Part shown: positions 1 to 8,154 of the stretch, piece by piece
How positions within the stretch are numbered: the stretch's first letter is position 1
Layout: each line of letters starts with the position of its first letter
Origin: Tissierellia bacterium
GTDB lineage: Bacteria; Bacillota; Clostridia; Tissierellales; Tepidimicrobiaceae
Length of the DNA: 33,260 bases
Assembly: GCA_012518955.1 (NCBI GenBank)
Contig: JAAYRD010000147.1
Span: forward strand, 1 to 33,260
Direction: 5' to 3'
The notes under the pieces: model-generated
What the model was told of the DNA's origin: nothing
What the model saw: the letters and a program-made list of their open reading frames with translations, nothing else
The model's database searches: none
Made by a program: the position numbers and the translations under genes

Positions 1-59
1 ATAATATACATAAGAATATAAGAGTTGAAAAAATATAAATGGACAAGGTGGTGATTATT

Positions 60-263
60 ATGAAATTTGGTTTTAGAAAGCCGAGTGTGAAAAAAAGAAT
101 ATCTGCAAGAACAAGTTTAAAAAGACAAATGGTTCATAGAGGAGGATTCAAAATGCCCAGAGGCTATGGGTGGGTTAGAAATCCTAAAAAGTATGCTTAC
201 AATAAAGTTTATAATAGAACAACTTTTGATATATTTAAATTTTTGAAAAAATTGTTTAAATAA
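60..263 (+). CDS. Small basic protein of unknown function
   Basis: A 67-residue, very basic protein with the segments FGFRKPSVKKRISARTS, GYGWVRNPKK and YNKVYNRTTF. I associate this pattern (GFRKPS, an Arg/Lys-rich core, NPKKAxYNKVYN) with small uncharacterised Firmicutes proteins, sometimes seen near prophages, but I cannot assign a function. The ATG at 60 is preferred over the in-frame ATG at 39 because GGTGGTGATT lies just upstream and the conserved-looking part starts with MKFGFRKPS. It has no signal peptide or membrane segment; the C-terminus is a short amphipathic FDIFKFLKKLF stretch. Its charge would suit nucleic-acid or phosphate binding, but that is inference only. Confidence 0.6.
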   Translation: MKFGFRKPSVKKRISARTSLKRQMVHRGGFKMPRGYGWVRNPKKYAYNKVYNRTTFDIFKFLKKLFK

Positions 264-449
264 TTGGCGAAGTTAATTATAGGGCCACAGCTAGCTTCCT
301 AGGCCTTAACAATCAATATGTTTAGTTCGGGAAACTTTAATTTTTTCAAAATTATTTCATATAAATCTTATCCTGTTATAAATCAATATTATAAGGATGA
401 AAATAAACTTACATAAACGGTGATAGTCAGAATAAAGGAGGAAACTATC
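264..449. other. Intergenic gap with a weak hairpin
   Basis: An imperfect hairpin can be drawn from GTTAA (272-276) plus GGCC (293-296), pairing with GGCC (302-305) plus TTAAC (306-310), with unpaired bases on the left arm. No T-run follows, so it is at best a weak terminator for the small basic gene. The rest, up to the RBS AAAGGAGG at 434-441, is A+T-rich. I found no convincing -35/-10 pair for the kinase gene. Confidence 0.25.
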
Positions 450-1370
450 ATGTCAGAGATTGTAGTCGTAGGCAGTTTAAATATGGATACGGTAGTATCG
501 GTACCATATATACCTAAAATAGGCGAAACCATATTAGCTACAGATGTAAATTACTATGGTGGAGGAAAAGGTGCTAACCAAGCTATAGCCGTAGCTAGAT
601 TAGGAAGTAGTGTTTCTATGATTGGCAAAGTAGGGAAAGATAAAAATGGGCGAGCTTTGTTAGATTCATTAACAAAAGAAGGAGTTGATACTACTAGTAT
701 TGAAGTTTCAGAAAATATCACTGGAACTGCTTTTATAAATGTTAGCTCAAAAGGAGAAAATAATATCGTTGTATATCCTGGAGCTAATAAAGATTTAGAC
801 ATAGCACAGATAGAAAGGCATAGAAAGGTAATAGAAAATAGTAGTGTTTGTGTTTTGCAACTTGAGATACCTTATGAAGTTGTGAAACACGTGATAAATA
901 TTTGCTATGAAAAAGATGTAAAAGTAATATTTAATCCAGCACCAGCTACAAGTGGGATTGAAGATGAACTGATTAGAAAAACTTATATCCTAATTCCTAA
1001 TGAAACAGAGTTAAATATCTTATCTGGTACTCATAATGATTCCTCAGAAACCTTAGAAGATGTTGCTAAAAAAGTTTATAACAAGGGTTGCGAAAATCTT
1101 ATTGTTACTTTGGGTGAGAAAGGGGGACTATATTTACAAAATAAAGAAATAGAGTACTTTAAAAGTAAAAAGGTAGATTCCATAGATACAACAGCGGCAG
1201 GAGATTCCTTTGTAGGAGCTATGGCTGCATCAATAGTCGAAGGAAAAACTATTCCAGAATCTATTGAATTTGCTACCTTTGCAGCAGCTTTAACTGTAAC
1301 AAAACCAGGGGCTCAATATTCTTTACCCACTAAAAGAGAGGTAGATGAATTTATAAAACTTAAACAATAA
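450..1370 (+). CDS. rbsK: PfkB-family sugar kinase, ribokinase type
   Basis: A 306-residue ribokinase-like protein that phosphorylates D-ribose, or possibly 2-deoxyribose, at O5 using ATP in the cytosol. It begins with GSLNMD, then has the PfkB signature GGGKGANQ (about residues 38-45) and the second signature DTTAAGDSF (246-254), with D252 as catalytic base and the anion hole at AAGD. DTTAAGD is the ribokinase form of this motif. Length matches the family. I chose the ATG at 450 because AAAGGAGG lies 8 nt upstream; the longer frame from 420 has no RBS. The next gene is deoC, 135 nt downstream, so a deoxyribokinase role (DeoK) is possible: the pair would turn deoxyribose into glyceraldehyde-3-phosphate and acetaldehyde. 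Residues separating RbsK from DeoK cannot be judged by eye. Confidence 0.85.
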   Translation: MSEIVVVGSLNMDTVVSVPYIPKIGETILATDVNYYGGGKGANQAIAVARLGSSVSMIGKVGKDKNGRALLDSLTKEGVDTTSIEVSENITGTAFINVSSKGENNIVVYPGANKDLDIAQIERHRKVIENSSVCVLQLEIPYEVVKHVINICYEKDVKVIFNPAPATSGIEDELIRKTYILIPNETELNILSGTHNDSSETLEDVAKKVYNKGCENLIVTLGEKGGLYLQNKEIEYFKSKKVDSIDTTAAGDSFVGAMAASIVEGKTIPESIEFATFAAALTVTKPGAQYSLPTKREVDEFIKLKQ

Positions 1371-1505
1371 AATTATTAGGAATTTGGAATAGATTATTTT
1401 AATTTGATATACCGGGATTGTTTTACTAAACCTAAAACTTATGATATGTTTATAATGAAAAGTAGATGAAATTCAGAAAGCAAAGGAGTAGAGAGGAGAA
1501 TAGTT

Positions 1506-2171
1506 TTGACAGGAATAAGCAAATTTATAGATCATACCATATTAAGTCCAAATGCGGTAGAATCAGATATAACTAAAGTGTGTGAAGAGGCAAAAAAATA
1601 TAATTTTAAATCAGTATGTGTTAACTCTAGCTATGTTAAATATGTAAAGGAAGCTCTTGCTGGAAGTGATGTATTAACATGTTCCGTAGTAGGCTTTCCA
1701 TTGGGAGCTATGCCAACTGAGGTTAAGGCATACGAGACTAGTTTAGCGGTAAAAAATGGTGCAGATGAAATCGATATGGTCATCAATATTGGTGCATTAA
1801 AAGATAAAAAATATGATTATGTGTTGGAAGATATAAAGGGTGTAGTAGAGGCAGCACAAGGAAAGACTGTTAAGGTCATTATAGAAACTTGTCTTTTAAA
1901 TGATGAAGAAAAGGTAAAAGCTTGTGAATTATCGGTGAAATCAGGTGCTCACTATGTGAAGACTTCTACCGGATTCTCAACAGGTGGAGCGGTATTAGAA
2001 GATGTAAAGTTGATGAGAGAAACTGTAGGAAAGGACATGGGAGTTAAAGCATCTGGCGGAATAAGAAACTATGAATCTGCTATGGAAATGATCAATGCAG
2101 GTGCATCAAGAATTGGTGCTAGTTCTAGCGTGGCTATAGTTGAAGAAGAAATAAAGAAGAATAAAGCATAA
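1506..2171 (+). CDS. deoC: Deoxyribose-phosphate aldolase
   Basis: A 221-residue class I aldolase that splits 2-deoxyribose-5-phosphate into glyceraldehyde-3-phosphate and acetaldehyde, in nucleoside salvage. It carries the N-terminal [10 protein letters not shown] segment, D90 in [12 protein letters not shown], the Schiff-base lysine K152 in [13 protein letters not shown], and the proton-relay lysine K181 in GVKASGGIR. Length is typical of the short DeoC group. Translation starts at a TTG with AGAGAGGAG about 8 nt upstream. A possible -10 (TATAAT, 1451-1456) lies in the gap after the kinase gene but has no good -35, so co-transcription with the kinase is plausible. It ends just before a bidirectional terminator. 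Confidence 0.95.
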   Translation: MTGISKFIDHTILSPNAVESDITKVCEEAKKYNFKSVCVNSSYVKYVKEALAGSDVLTCSVVGFPLGAMPTEVKAYETSLAVKNGADEIDMVINIGALKDKKYDYVLEDIKGVVEAAQGKTVKVIIETCLLNDEEKVKACELSVKSGAHYVKTSTGFSTGGAVLEDVKLMRETVGKDMGVKASGGIRNYESAMEMINAGASRIGASSSVAIVEEEIKKNKA

Positions 2172-2199
2172 CAAACTGAAAATTTAAGTTTTAATAAAG

Positions 2200-2254
2200 A
2201 GAACCTTTTTGGTCTAATGGAATTATTGATAAAACCATATGCCAAAAAGGTTCT
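2200..2254. terminator. Bidirectional terminator between deoC and the EamA gene
   Basis: A perfect 13-bp stem: AGAACCTTTTTGG (2200-2212) pairs with CCAAAAAGGTTCT (2242-2254). The loop region contains a further ATGG/CCAT pairing (2217-2220 with 2235-2238). TTTCTAT-like and AAAG flanks and the position between converging gene ends suit termination in both directions, though neither U-tract is long. Confidence 0.65.
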
Positions 2255-2256
2255 TT

Positions 2257-3141
2257 CTATTCATCATTAACCTCATTGTCAAAAGCAGATACTAGTATAA
2301 CAGCCATAATTATCAATGCAACCCCTATAGCGGTTTTAATTCCAAAAGGTTCATTCAGTATCAAGACACTCAAAATAATACTGGTTATAGGTTCGAAGGT
2401 GCTTAGAATTGATGTGTCCTGAGATCCAATAGTTTTAATTCCTATTTGATAAAGGCTCACACCTCCTAATCCTGCTAATAAAGATACAATTACTGACATT
2501 ATCCATCCTAAAGGTTTCATATTTATTATAAGGGATTTGGTTACAATACTGAAGATAAAGATCATTATTGATGATACTAAGCACAAATAAAATGTTAATT
2601 TAAATGTGCTCATTTCTTTTAATTCACTTTTATCTACATATACAGTATAAAATGCATATGCAATGCCTGATGCAAAGGCTAAGGCAATTCCTGTAAAGTT
2701 AATTTGACCATCTCCATCATAAAATGCCATAATACCTAAAATACAAAGAATAACGCTAGCTATTTTAATTAGACTTGGTTTTTCTTTAAAAAATATTATG
2801 CACCCAAGTATGACGAATATAGGATATGTAAAGTGTATTGTTGTTGCCATACCAGAAGGTATGTAACTATAGGATGTAAAAAGGAGTAACCCATTTGCAG
2901 CATATCCAAATGCACTCACTATAATAATATTTCTTAGCTCTTTTTTTGTAATCTTCAAGGTTTCATTTTCATCTCTTTTAATTAAAATATATAATATCGG
3001 AAGTACAAATAAAAACCTATAAAAGACTAGACTTATAGCATTACAACCTTGATTATAAATGATTTTTGCCATTAAAGGCAGACTACCGAAAATAGTAGCC
3101 GATATTATAACTGCTAGAACTCCCTTTCGTTTAGTTGTCAT
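2257..3141 (-). CDS. EamA/DMT-family transporter
   Basis: A 294-residue membrane protein of the drug/metabolite transporter superfamily with two EamA repeats of about five helices each. The first starts GVLAVIISATIFGSLPLMAKIIY and ends with FYDGDG; the second starts with GIALAFASGIAYAFYTVYV and ends with LSVLILNEPFGIKTAIGVALI. The NEPF motif near the end of the second repeat is typical of the family. These proteins usually export amino acids or other small metabolites; the substrate cannot be told here. The second ATG (3141) is preferred over 3147 because the GGGGG RBS at 3148-3152 would be directly against the first. A 17-bp palindrome lies over its probable promoter. Confidence 0.85.
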   Translation of the reverse strand: MTTKRKGVLAVIISATIFGSLPLMAKIIYNQGCNAISLVFYRFLFVLPILYILIKRDENETLKITKKELRNIIIVSAFGYAANGLLLFTSYSYIPSGMATTIHFTYPIFVILGCIIFFKEKPSLIKIASVILCILGIMAFYDGDGQINFTGIALAFASGIAYAFYTVYVDKSELKEMSTFKLTFYLCLVSSIMIFIFSIVTKSLIINMKPLGWIMSVIVSLLAGLGGVSLYQIGIKTIGSQDTSILSTFEPITSIILSVLILNEPFGIKTAIGVALIIMAVILVSAFDNEVNDE

Positions 3142-3163
3142 ATTCATCCCCCTTTTTATATCA

Positions 3164-3191
3164 ATTATATAGTATCCCTTAAATTAAGGGA
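3164..3191 (-). promoter_or_regulatory. Operator-like 17-bp palindrome over the EamA promoter region
   Basis: TCCCTTAA-A-TTAAGGGA (3175-3191) is a perfect 8+1+8 palindrome. On the minus strand TATAAT (3164-3169) is the best -10 for the EamA gene, which puts the palindrome in the spacer and -35 area. The -35 itself is poor, as is common for regulated promoters. It looks like a repressor or activator site; the regulator is unknown. Confidence 0.45.
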
Positions 3192-3223
3192 GGATAATTT
3201 TAATAAAAAGATCTGAAAACTCA

Positions 3224-3284
3224 TTGACAACTACAAACTGTACTGATAACATAAACATAACACAGGTACAGTTTTAGAATGTAC
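3224..3284 (+). promoter_or_regulatory. Promoter with inverted/direct repeat operator upstream of the aminotransferase
   Basis: TTGACA (3224-3229), 17 nt, TAACAT (3247-3252) forms a plausible promoter. AAACTGTAC (3235-3243), inside the spacer, is the exact reverse complement of GTACAGTTT (3266-3274), which lies just past the expected start site. A third half-site, TGTAC (3280-3284), repeats the first in direct orientation. This arrangement suggests binding by a dimeric or tetrameric regulator. Confidence 0.5.
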
Positions 3285-3326
3285 CAATACACATGTTATA
3301 AAAGTCATATGGGGGGATAATATATT

Positions 3327-4463
3327 ATGAAAAAACCATTGATAATGACACCTGGACCAACAGAGGTTCATGAAGAGGTAAGACGGGCAATGGCTAAGGA
3401 TATTACAAATCCAGATTTGGATCCGAATTTTTTTGAGTATTATAAGGAAACTTGTGAAAAGTTAAAGAAACTTTTAAAAACGAAAGAAGATGTACTTATA
3501 TTAGATGGCGAAGGTATATTGGGATTAGAAGCTGCCTGTGCTTCAATTATTGAGCCAGGTGATAGAATGCTTTGTATAGATAATGGTATATTTGGAAAAG
3601 GGTTCGGAGATTTTGGTAAAATATATGGGGCTCAGGTAGTGTATTTTAAAGGAGATTATAGAAAGGGTATAGACATTAAGGAGCTAGAGAGTTTTTTAGA
3701 AAAGGATCATGACTTTAAACTGGCAACTCTAGTTCATTGTGAAACGCCATCAGGCATAACCAATCCCATAGACAAAATATGTCCTTTGCTTAGAAGGTAT
3801 GGAATAATTTCTGTGGTAGATTCGGTTTCGGCTATTGGTGGAGAGCCAATAGAGGTGGATAAATGGCAAATAGATATAGCTTTAGGAGGTAGTCAAAAAT
3901 GCATATCTGCGCCTCCTGGATTAACATTTCTAAGTATTAGTGAAATAGCTTGGGACGCTATTCTTAATAGAAGGGCTCCAATAGCATCATTTTATTGTAA
4001 TTTGGCAGTATGGAAAAATTGGTATCAGGAAAAATGGTTTCCCTACACTCAGCCTATAAGCAATATTTATGGTTTAAATTGTGCAATAGATAGAATTTTA
4101 GAAGAAGATAACCATATAGAAAGGCATAAAAAAATTGCTCAGGGAGTAAGGGATGCTATAATTAAATCGGGTCTAGAGCTCTATCCTATAAATGGGCATT
4201 CTAATACGGTCACTACAATATTGGTTCCAGGAGGGGTAACCTTTGATGAAATAAACAATCATATGATAGAAGAATATAATATAATGATAGCAGGGGCTTT
4301 TGACTATTTAAAGGATAAGGTTATAAGAATAGGTCATATGGGTGAGAATTGTTATGAAGAAAAAATATATATTACCCTTAAGGCATTGGATAAGACTTTG
4401 AAGGAATATGGGATAAAGATTGATGGAAGTCTCCATAAACACTTTGTAAATACTCAACAATAA
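3327..4463 (+). CDS. Class V PLP aminotransferase (alanine/serine-glyoxylate type)
   Basis: A 378-residue fold-type I aminotransferase of the serine-pyruvate/alanine-glyoxylate group. It begins with the family signature MTPGPTEVHEEVRRAM, has the cofactor-binding VDSVSAIGGEP segment, and the Schiff-base lysine K191 in GGSQKCISAPPGLTF. The active-site arginine is probably the R of VIRIGHMG near the C-terminus. Likely reactions are transfer of an amino group from alanine, serine or ureidoglycine to glyoxylate or pyruvate; the exact pair cannot be told. It stands alone behind its own promoter, divergent from the EamA exporter, and ends at a strong terminator. The RBS is a run of G about 11 nt before the ATG. 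Confidence 0.85.
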   Translation: MKKPLIMTPGPTEVHEEVRRAMAKDITNPDLDPNFFEYYKETCEKLKKLLKTKEDVLILDGEGILGLEAACASIIEPGDRMLCIDNGIFGKGFGDFGKIYGAQVVYFKGDYRKGIDIKELESFLEKDHDFKLATLVHCETPSGITNPIDKICPLLRRYGIISVVDSVSAIGGEPIEVDKWQIDIALGGSQKCISAPPGLTFLSISEIAWDAILNRRAPIASFYCNLAVWKNWYQEKWFPYTQPISNIYGLNCAIDRILEEDNHIERHKKIAQGVRDAIIKSGLELYPINGHSNTVTTILVPGGVTFDEINNHMIEEYNIMIAGAFDYLKDKVIRIGHMGENCYEEKIYITLKALDKTLKEYGIKIDGSLHKHFVNTQQ

Positions 4464-4485
4464 TATAGGCAATTGTTTTTTAACA

Positions 4486-4528
4486 TTAAAAACCATGATT
4501 AAGAAAATTACTTAATCATGGTTTTTAA
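4486..4528. terminator. Strong bidirectional terminator
   Basis: A perfect 18-bp stem (4486-4503 with 4511-4528) and a 7-nt loop, containing AACCATGATTAAG and its complement, flanked by A5 on the left and T5 on the right. It separates the convergent aminotransferase and opuA-type operon and can act for both strands. Confidence 0.85.
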
Positions 4529-4540
4529 ATTGTATTAAAT

Positions 4541-5719
4541 TTACAGCATAGATGAAAGAACATGGACCTTAGACACAATGCCTTTTAAGCCATTATCTTC
4601 ATCAACTACGGCTATGGGAAATGGAGTTTCAGTTGCCATAGATATAATATCCGTTAATAGAGTATCTGGGGATGTTTTATTTATATCCCTTATCAATATA
4701 TCGGATATAGTCAATCCTTCTTTCCTAGCTTGGATAGCATCATCAATAGTAATTACACCTTGCAATTTCATCTTTTCTCCTACTACATAGGCACTAGATA
4801 CTCCATTGGATTTCATAGTATTGATTGCATAATTAAGATTATCTCTTAATCTAACTATGCTATTTGGTCTAATCATTACATTTCTAACACTTATTACTTG
4901 AGTTTTATCTGCACTATCTATAAATTGTTTTACATAGTCAGTTGCAGGATGTTCACTCATTTCTTCTGGGGTTGCCACTTGAATAATTTCTCCATCTTTC
5001 ATAATAGCCACTCTATCTCCTAGTTTAAAAGCTTCATCGATATCGTGAGTTATAAATATTATGGTTTTATTTAGTTTTCTTTGAATCGTTAATAATTCAA
5101 ATTGCATATCCTTTCTAACCAAGGGGTCTAGGGCTGAAAAAGGCTCATCCATTAGAAGTATTTCTGGATCATTTGCTAAGGCTCTTGCTATGCCTACTCT
5201 TTGCTTCATACCACCTGAAAGACTAGAGATAGGTTCATTCTCATGGCCATCTAAACCTACCATAGAAATCATTTCCTTAGCTTTGGTACGCCGTTCTTCC
5301 TTAGGCATTCCCTTTACTTCTAAGCCGTATTCTACATTTCCTATTACATCCCTGTGGGACATGAGTCCAAATTGTTGGAAGACCATGGATATTTTATTTC
5401 TTCTATAATCATTTAATTGTTCTTTATTAAATTTACTTATATCCTTACCTTGAAAATATATTTGTCCTGATGTTGGTTTATTTAGCATATTAAAACATCT
5501 TACCAATGTGGATTTACCTGAGCCAGATAGACCTATTATTACAAAAACTTCTCCTTCTTTTATATCCAAGGTTGCATCCCAAAGGGCTATTGTGACACCT
5601 GTTTTTTCATATATCGTGTCTTTATCAGCCCCTGATTGCTTTAATTTTATAGCTTTGTTCTTTTCTGAACCATAAAGTTTTGATACATTTCTTACGCTTA
5701 ATAAGTTATTATTTTCCAT
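4541..5719 (-). CDS. opuAA: Glycine betaine/proline ABC transporter ATPase with CBS domains
   Basis: A 392-residue ATPase of the OpuA/ProV group that energises osmolyte import at the inner face of the membrane. Walker A is GLSGSGKST (63-71), the Q-loop is VFQQFG (about 113-118), the ABC signature LSGGMKQR (167-174), Walker B ILLMDEPFSALD (187-198) and the switch histidine lies in FITHD (223-227). Residues from about 280 to the end form a CBS pair; in OpuA-type transporters CBS modules sense ionic strength or c-di-AMP. The start lies 11 nt inside the upstream permease gene with GAGGTGAG upstream, so the two are translationally coupled. It is the last gene of the operon. Confidence 0.93.
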   Translation of the reverse strand: MENNNLLSVRNVSKLYGSEKNKAIKLKQSGADKDTIYEKTGVTIALWDATLDIKEGEVFVIIGLSGSGKSTLVRCFNMLNKPTSGQIYFQGKDISKFNKEQLNDYRRNKISMVFQQFGLMSHRDVIGNVEYGLEVKGMPKEERRTKAKEMISMVGLDGHENEPISSLSGGMKQRVGIARALANDPEILLMDEPFSALDPLVRKDMQFELLTIQRKLNKTIIFITHDIDEAFKLGDRVAIMKDGEIIQVATPEEMSEHPATDYVKQFIDSADKTQVISVRNVMIRPNSIVRLRDNLNYAINTMKSNGVSSAYVVGEKMKLQGVITIDDAIQARKEGLTISDILIRDINKTSPDTLLTDIISMATETPFPIAVVDEDNGLKGIVSKVHVLSSML

Positions 5720-6584
5720 CAGATCTCACCTCACTACGTTGAACAAAACCTTGGGTGATCCTATCAAGAATAACCGCTATTATTACTACAGCAGTACCAG
5801 ATACCAATCCTCTACCAATTTCTACTCGATTAACTCCTATTAATACTTCCATACCTAAACCTGTAGCACCGATCATGGAGGTAGTTACGACCATTCCAAT
5901 AGCCATCATAAGGGTTTGGTTTACTCCTGCCATTATTGTAGGCAAGGCCTGGGGTATCTGGACCTTTACCAGAGATTGTAGTTTAGTTGAGCCAAAGGCC
6001 AAGGAAGCTTCTATAACTTCCCTATCTATTTGTCTTATTCCATGATTTGTAAGTCTTATAATGGGAACTATGGCGTATATGGTGGTTGCTATTACTGCTG
6101 GTGGCTTACCTAATCCAAAAAACAACAATGCTGGTATCAAATAAACAAACACTGGCATAGTTTGCATGGTATCCAATATAGGTCGTACTATTCTATCAGC
6201 CCTATCACTAGTAGATATTAGGATTCCCAATGGAAATCCTAATAATAGTGAAATAATTACTGATGCTATGACTATGGATAGTGTTTCATTCATTAAATCC
6301 CATAATCCTACTGCGCCTATGAGAAACAATGAAGCTCCGTATAATATTCCTGTACTAATTTTTTTAGACAATTTCCAGCCTGCTATAAACACTAATAGGA
6401 TAAGCACAAACCAAGGAATAAAGTCTAAAATATTATAGATAGAATTAACAAACCCATTTAAAGCCGATCTGATTACATTGAAAAAACTATCATATTTGGT
6501 GCTAAATCCTCTTACAGCATCATCAATGGCTCCAAGGTCAATAGGGATTTTAAAAGGAAAGTCGTATAACCAATCAGTATTCAT
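5709..6584 (-). CDS. opuAB: Glycine betaine/proline ABC transporter permease
   Basis: A 291-residue permease of the ProW/OpuAB type. After a hydrophilic N-terminus come about six or seven membrane segments (from IPWFVLILLVFIAGW onward). The EAA loop that docks with the ATPase is EASLAFGSTKLQSLVKVQIP, followed by LPTIMAGVNQTLMMAIGMV, which is highly typical of this family. It has no fused substrate-binding domain; that is a separate lipoprotein encoded upstream. GGGGGG lies upstream of the ATG at good spacing. It sits between the lipoprotein gene (11 nt gap) and the ATPase gene (overlap), so the three are one operon. Confidence 0.93.
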   Translation of the reverse strand: MNTDWLYDFPFKIPIDLGAIDDAVRGFSTKYDSFFNVIRSALNGFVNSIYNILDFIPWFVLILLVFIAGWKLSKKISTGILYGASLFLIGAVGLWDLMNETLSIVIASVIISLLLGFPLGILISTSDRADRIVRPILDTMQTMPVFVYLIPALLFFGLGKPPAVIATTIYAIVPIIRLTNHGIRQIDREVIEASLAFGSTKLQSLVKVQIPQALPTIMAGVNQTLMMAIGMVVTTSMIGATGLGMEVLIGVNRVEIGRGLVSGTAVVIIAVILDRITQGFVQRSEVRSDGK

Positions 6585-6595
6585 AAAAATCCCCC

Positions 6596-7588
6596 CTATT
6601 TATTTAAATAATTCTTCATAGTTTCAGCATCTTCTGATTCTAACCATTCATCCAATAGCTCTTCATTTTCCCTCAAGAACCATTTAGCTGTTTCAATATA
6701 GTCGTCTCCTGTTTCTTGCATATGGGCTAAAGCTTCAGAAGTTAGCTGACTAGATGTTTTGTAATTGCTTAGGAATTCAAGTATTTCCGGATTATCCTCT
6801 GCAAAATCGTTGCTTGTAGCGACAGTTACCTTAACTGCTGGTAATTCGGTTTCTCCTTCAGTATAGGTTTCCTCATCAAAAGGCTCGTCCTCCAATAGAA
6901 CCATGTCATACATACCTAATAACCATGTAGGTTCCCAATAGTATGCAGCTATAGGCTCACCTTTATCGTAAGCCGATGTTATAGCAGTTGCTAGCGCAGC
7001 ATCAGAACCTGGCCTAAAATATATAAAATTATCATCTAAACCATAATGTAAATATTTCTTGTGCAATATCTCATCTACTTCCCATCCTGGAATCGCACCA
7101 TACATTCTACCCATACCTTCATTTTCATCATCTGGAAATACTTCAGGATAGTCCTTTAGATCCCATACATACTTTAAATCTGGTGCTAAAGGCTTAATAC
7201 CTCTTTCAGTATCTCCCTCGATTACATATCTAGGGACATAAACACCCTGATAGTTATCATCGAAGTTTATACTAAGCTCCTTTAATTTACCTTCAGCTAA
7301 ATCATCACCATATGTGGCTAAGTTATCAGTCCAAACTTCCATATGAACATCTATTTCCCCTTTTAGCAGTCCCTCGTGTAATACAGTGGTAGAACCAGGA
7401 ACCTCTCTCCATGAATACCCATATATTTCCTCTGCTATTATACCAGCCACTGCATTATGGAATTTAATACTATCCCACCCCGCATCTGCAAAAGCAATTT
7501 CCTTATTTCCAGATGTCCCTCCGGAACATCCAACCATTGTCAAAGCAATTAAAGAAAACAACAATACTACACTTGTTATCTTTTTCAT
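6596..7588 (-). CDS. opuAC: Glycine betaine-type substrate-binding lipoprotein
   Basis: A 330-residue lipoprotein that captures a quaternary-ammonium osmolyte outside the cell and hands it to the permease. It has a short lipoprotein signal peptide with lipobox LTMVGC (cysteine at about residue 21). The mature part starts with IAFADAGWDSIKFHN, a typical OpuAC opening, and keeps aromatic-rich segments that could form the ligand cage (MEVWTDN, IPGWEVDE, AYYWEPTWLLG). Ligand may be glycine betaine, proline betaine, carnitine or choline; residues alone do not decide. It is the first gene of the operon, whereas in Bacillus subtilis opuA the ATPase comes first. AAGGAAGGTG precedes the ATG. A c-di-AMP riboswitch lies in its leader. 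Confidence 0.92.
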   Translation of the reverse strand: MKKITSVVLLFSLIALTMVGCSGGTSGNKEIAFADAGWDSIKFHNAVAGIIAEEIYGYSWREVPGSTTVLHEGLLKGEIDVHMEVWTDNLATYGDDLAEGKLKELSINFDDNYQGVYVPRYVIEGDTERGIKPLAPDLKYVWDLKDYPEVFPDDENEGMGRMYGAIPGWEVDEILHKKYLHYGLDDNFIYFRPGSDAALATAITSAYDKGEPIAAYYWEPTWLLGMYDMVLLEDEPFDEETYTEGETELPAVKVTVATSNDFAEDNPEILEFLSNYKTSSQLTSEALAHMQETGDDYIETAKWFLRENEELLDEWLESEDAETMKNYLNK

Positions 7589-7702
7589 TTCTTTACACCT
7601 TCCTTTAATATTTAGTATTTTTACTTAATGAATGCATTTAGCAATTGTAAAATTACATTATATTAAAGAGAGAAACACATTTTTCATACTAAAAATACAA
7701 AC

Positions 7703-7725
7703 AAAAAAACTATGGAGCACCATAG
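7703..7725 (-). terminator. Attenuator terminator of the c-di-AMP riboswitch
   Basis: On the minus strand CTATGG-TGCT-CCATAG (7725-7710) is followed by a run of seven T. It lies directly 3' of the riboswitch and about 115 nt before the lipoprotein start, so it is the expected expression platform. In known ydaO/yuaA switches, ligand favours termination. Confidence 0.75.
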
Positions 7726-7740
7726 CCTAATAATTAGCAC

Positions 7741-7870
7741 AACATGACTCCCTTTAAACGCCTACGAGGTTAGCTGTCGGGTTAGAGCAAAAGGGAAGCT
7801 CTTCAAAACATGATTCACCCCAAAAGTTGGTTCCCCCGCTTCTTAAAAAAGAATTAAGCGATGCAATTCA
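7741..7870 (-). ncRNA. c-di-AMP riboswitch (ydaO/yuaA class)
   Basis: Read on the minus strand, the leader contains the hallmarks of the ydaO/yuaA aptamer in order: CGCTTAATTC, then AGCGGGGGAACCA (about 7840-7828), TTGGGGTGAATC (about 7823-7812), and the highly conserved 3' block AACCCGACAGCTAAC plus CTCGTAGGCG (7783-7759). It lies between a good promoter and an intrinsic terminator, upstream of the betaine transporter operon. Osmolyte and potassium transporters are the classic targets of this switch: c-di-AMP is high when the cell is osmotically loaded, so the operon would be turned off. The boundaries are approximate. Confidence 0.92.
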
Positions 7871-7896
7871 CCATATGAATGTTGCTATATTATATA

Positions 7897-7925
7897 AGTA
7901 TAGCATAATATTTGAGCCCTTGCAA
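7897..7925 (-). promoter_or_regulatory. Sigma-A type promoter of the betaine transporter operon
   Basis: On the minus strand TTGCAA (7925-7920), a 17-nt spacer, and TATACT (7902-7897). The predicted start, about 7890, is just upstream of the riboswitch, which supports both calls. Confidence 0.75.
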
Positions 7926-8154
7926 ATGTGTGAGCTCAGCCATTTTGAAAATAGACTACTTTAAAATTGTTAGAAAAGTTATGATTTCAGTATCTATAGC
8001 ATTATAAAAAATTAGAAAGATTGTAATTTCCAAGGAATTTCGAAAGAAAGACATACTGTGTTTAGATTAATTTCAATATATATTTACGGAAAAATCCTTA
8101 AATTACCTGGTATGAAGCAATAGGTTAAGCGAAAAATACTTATGAGGTGATAAA
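7926..8154. other. A+T-rich intergenic stretch without recognised feature
   Basis: Between the divergent riboswitch promoter and the small gene at 8155 I see no open frame with an RBS, no stable hairpin and no convincing promoter for the small gene. If that gene is sporulation-controlled, its promoter would not match the sigma-A consensus. Confidence 0.3.

Noticed and set aside
271-310. Possible c-di-GMP riboswitch fragment
   Set aside because: GGCGAAG and AGGGCC recall parts of GEMM aptamers, but the conserved core and the tetraloop/receptor are missing.
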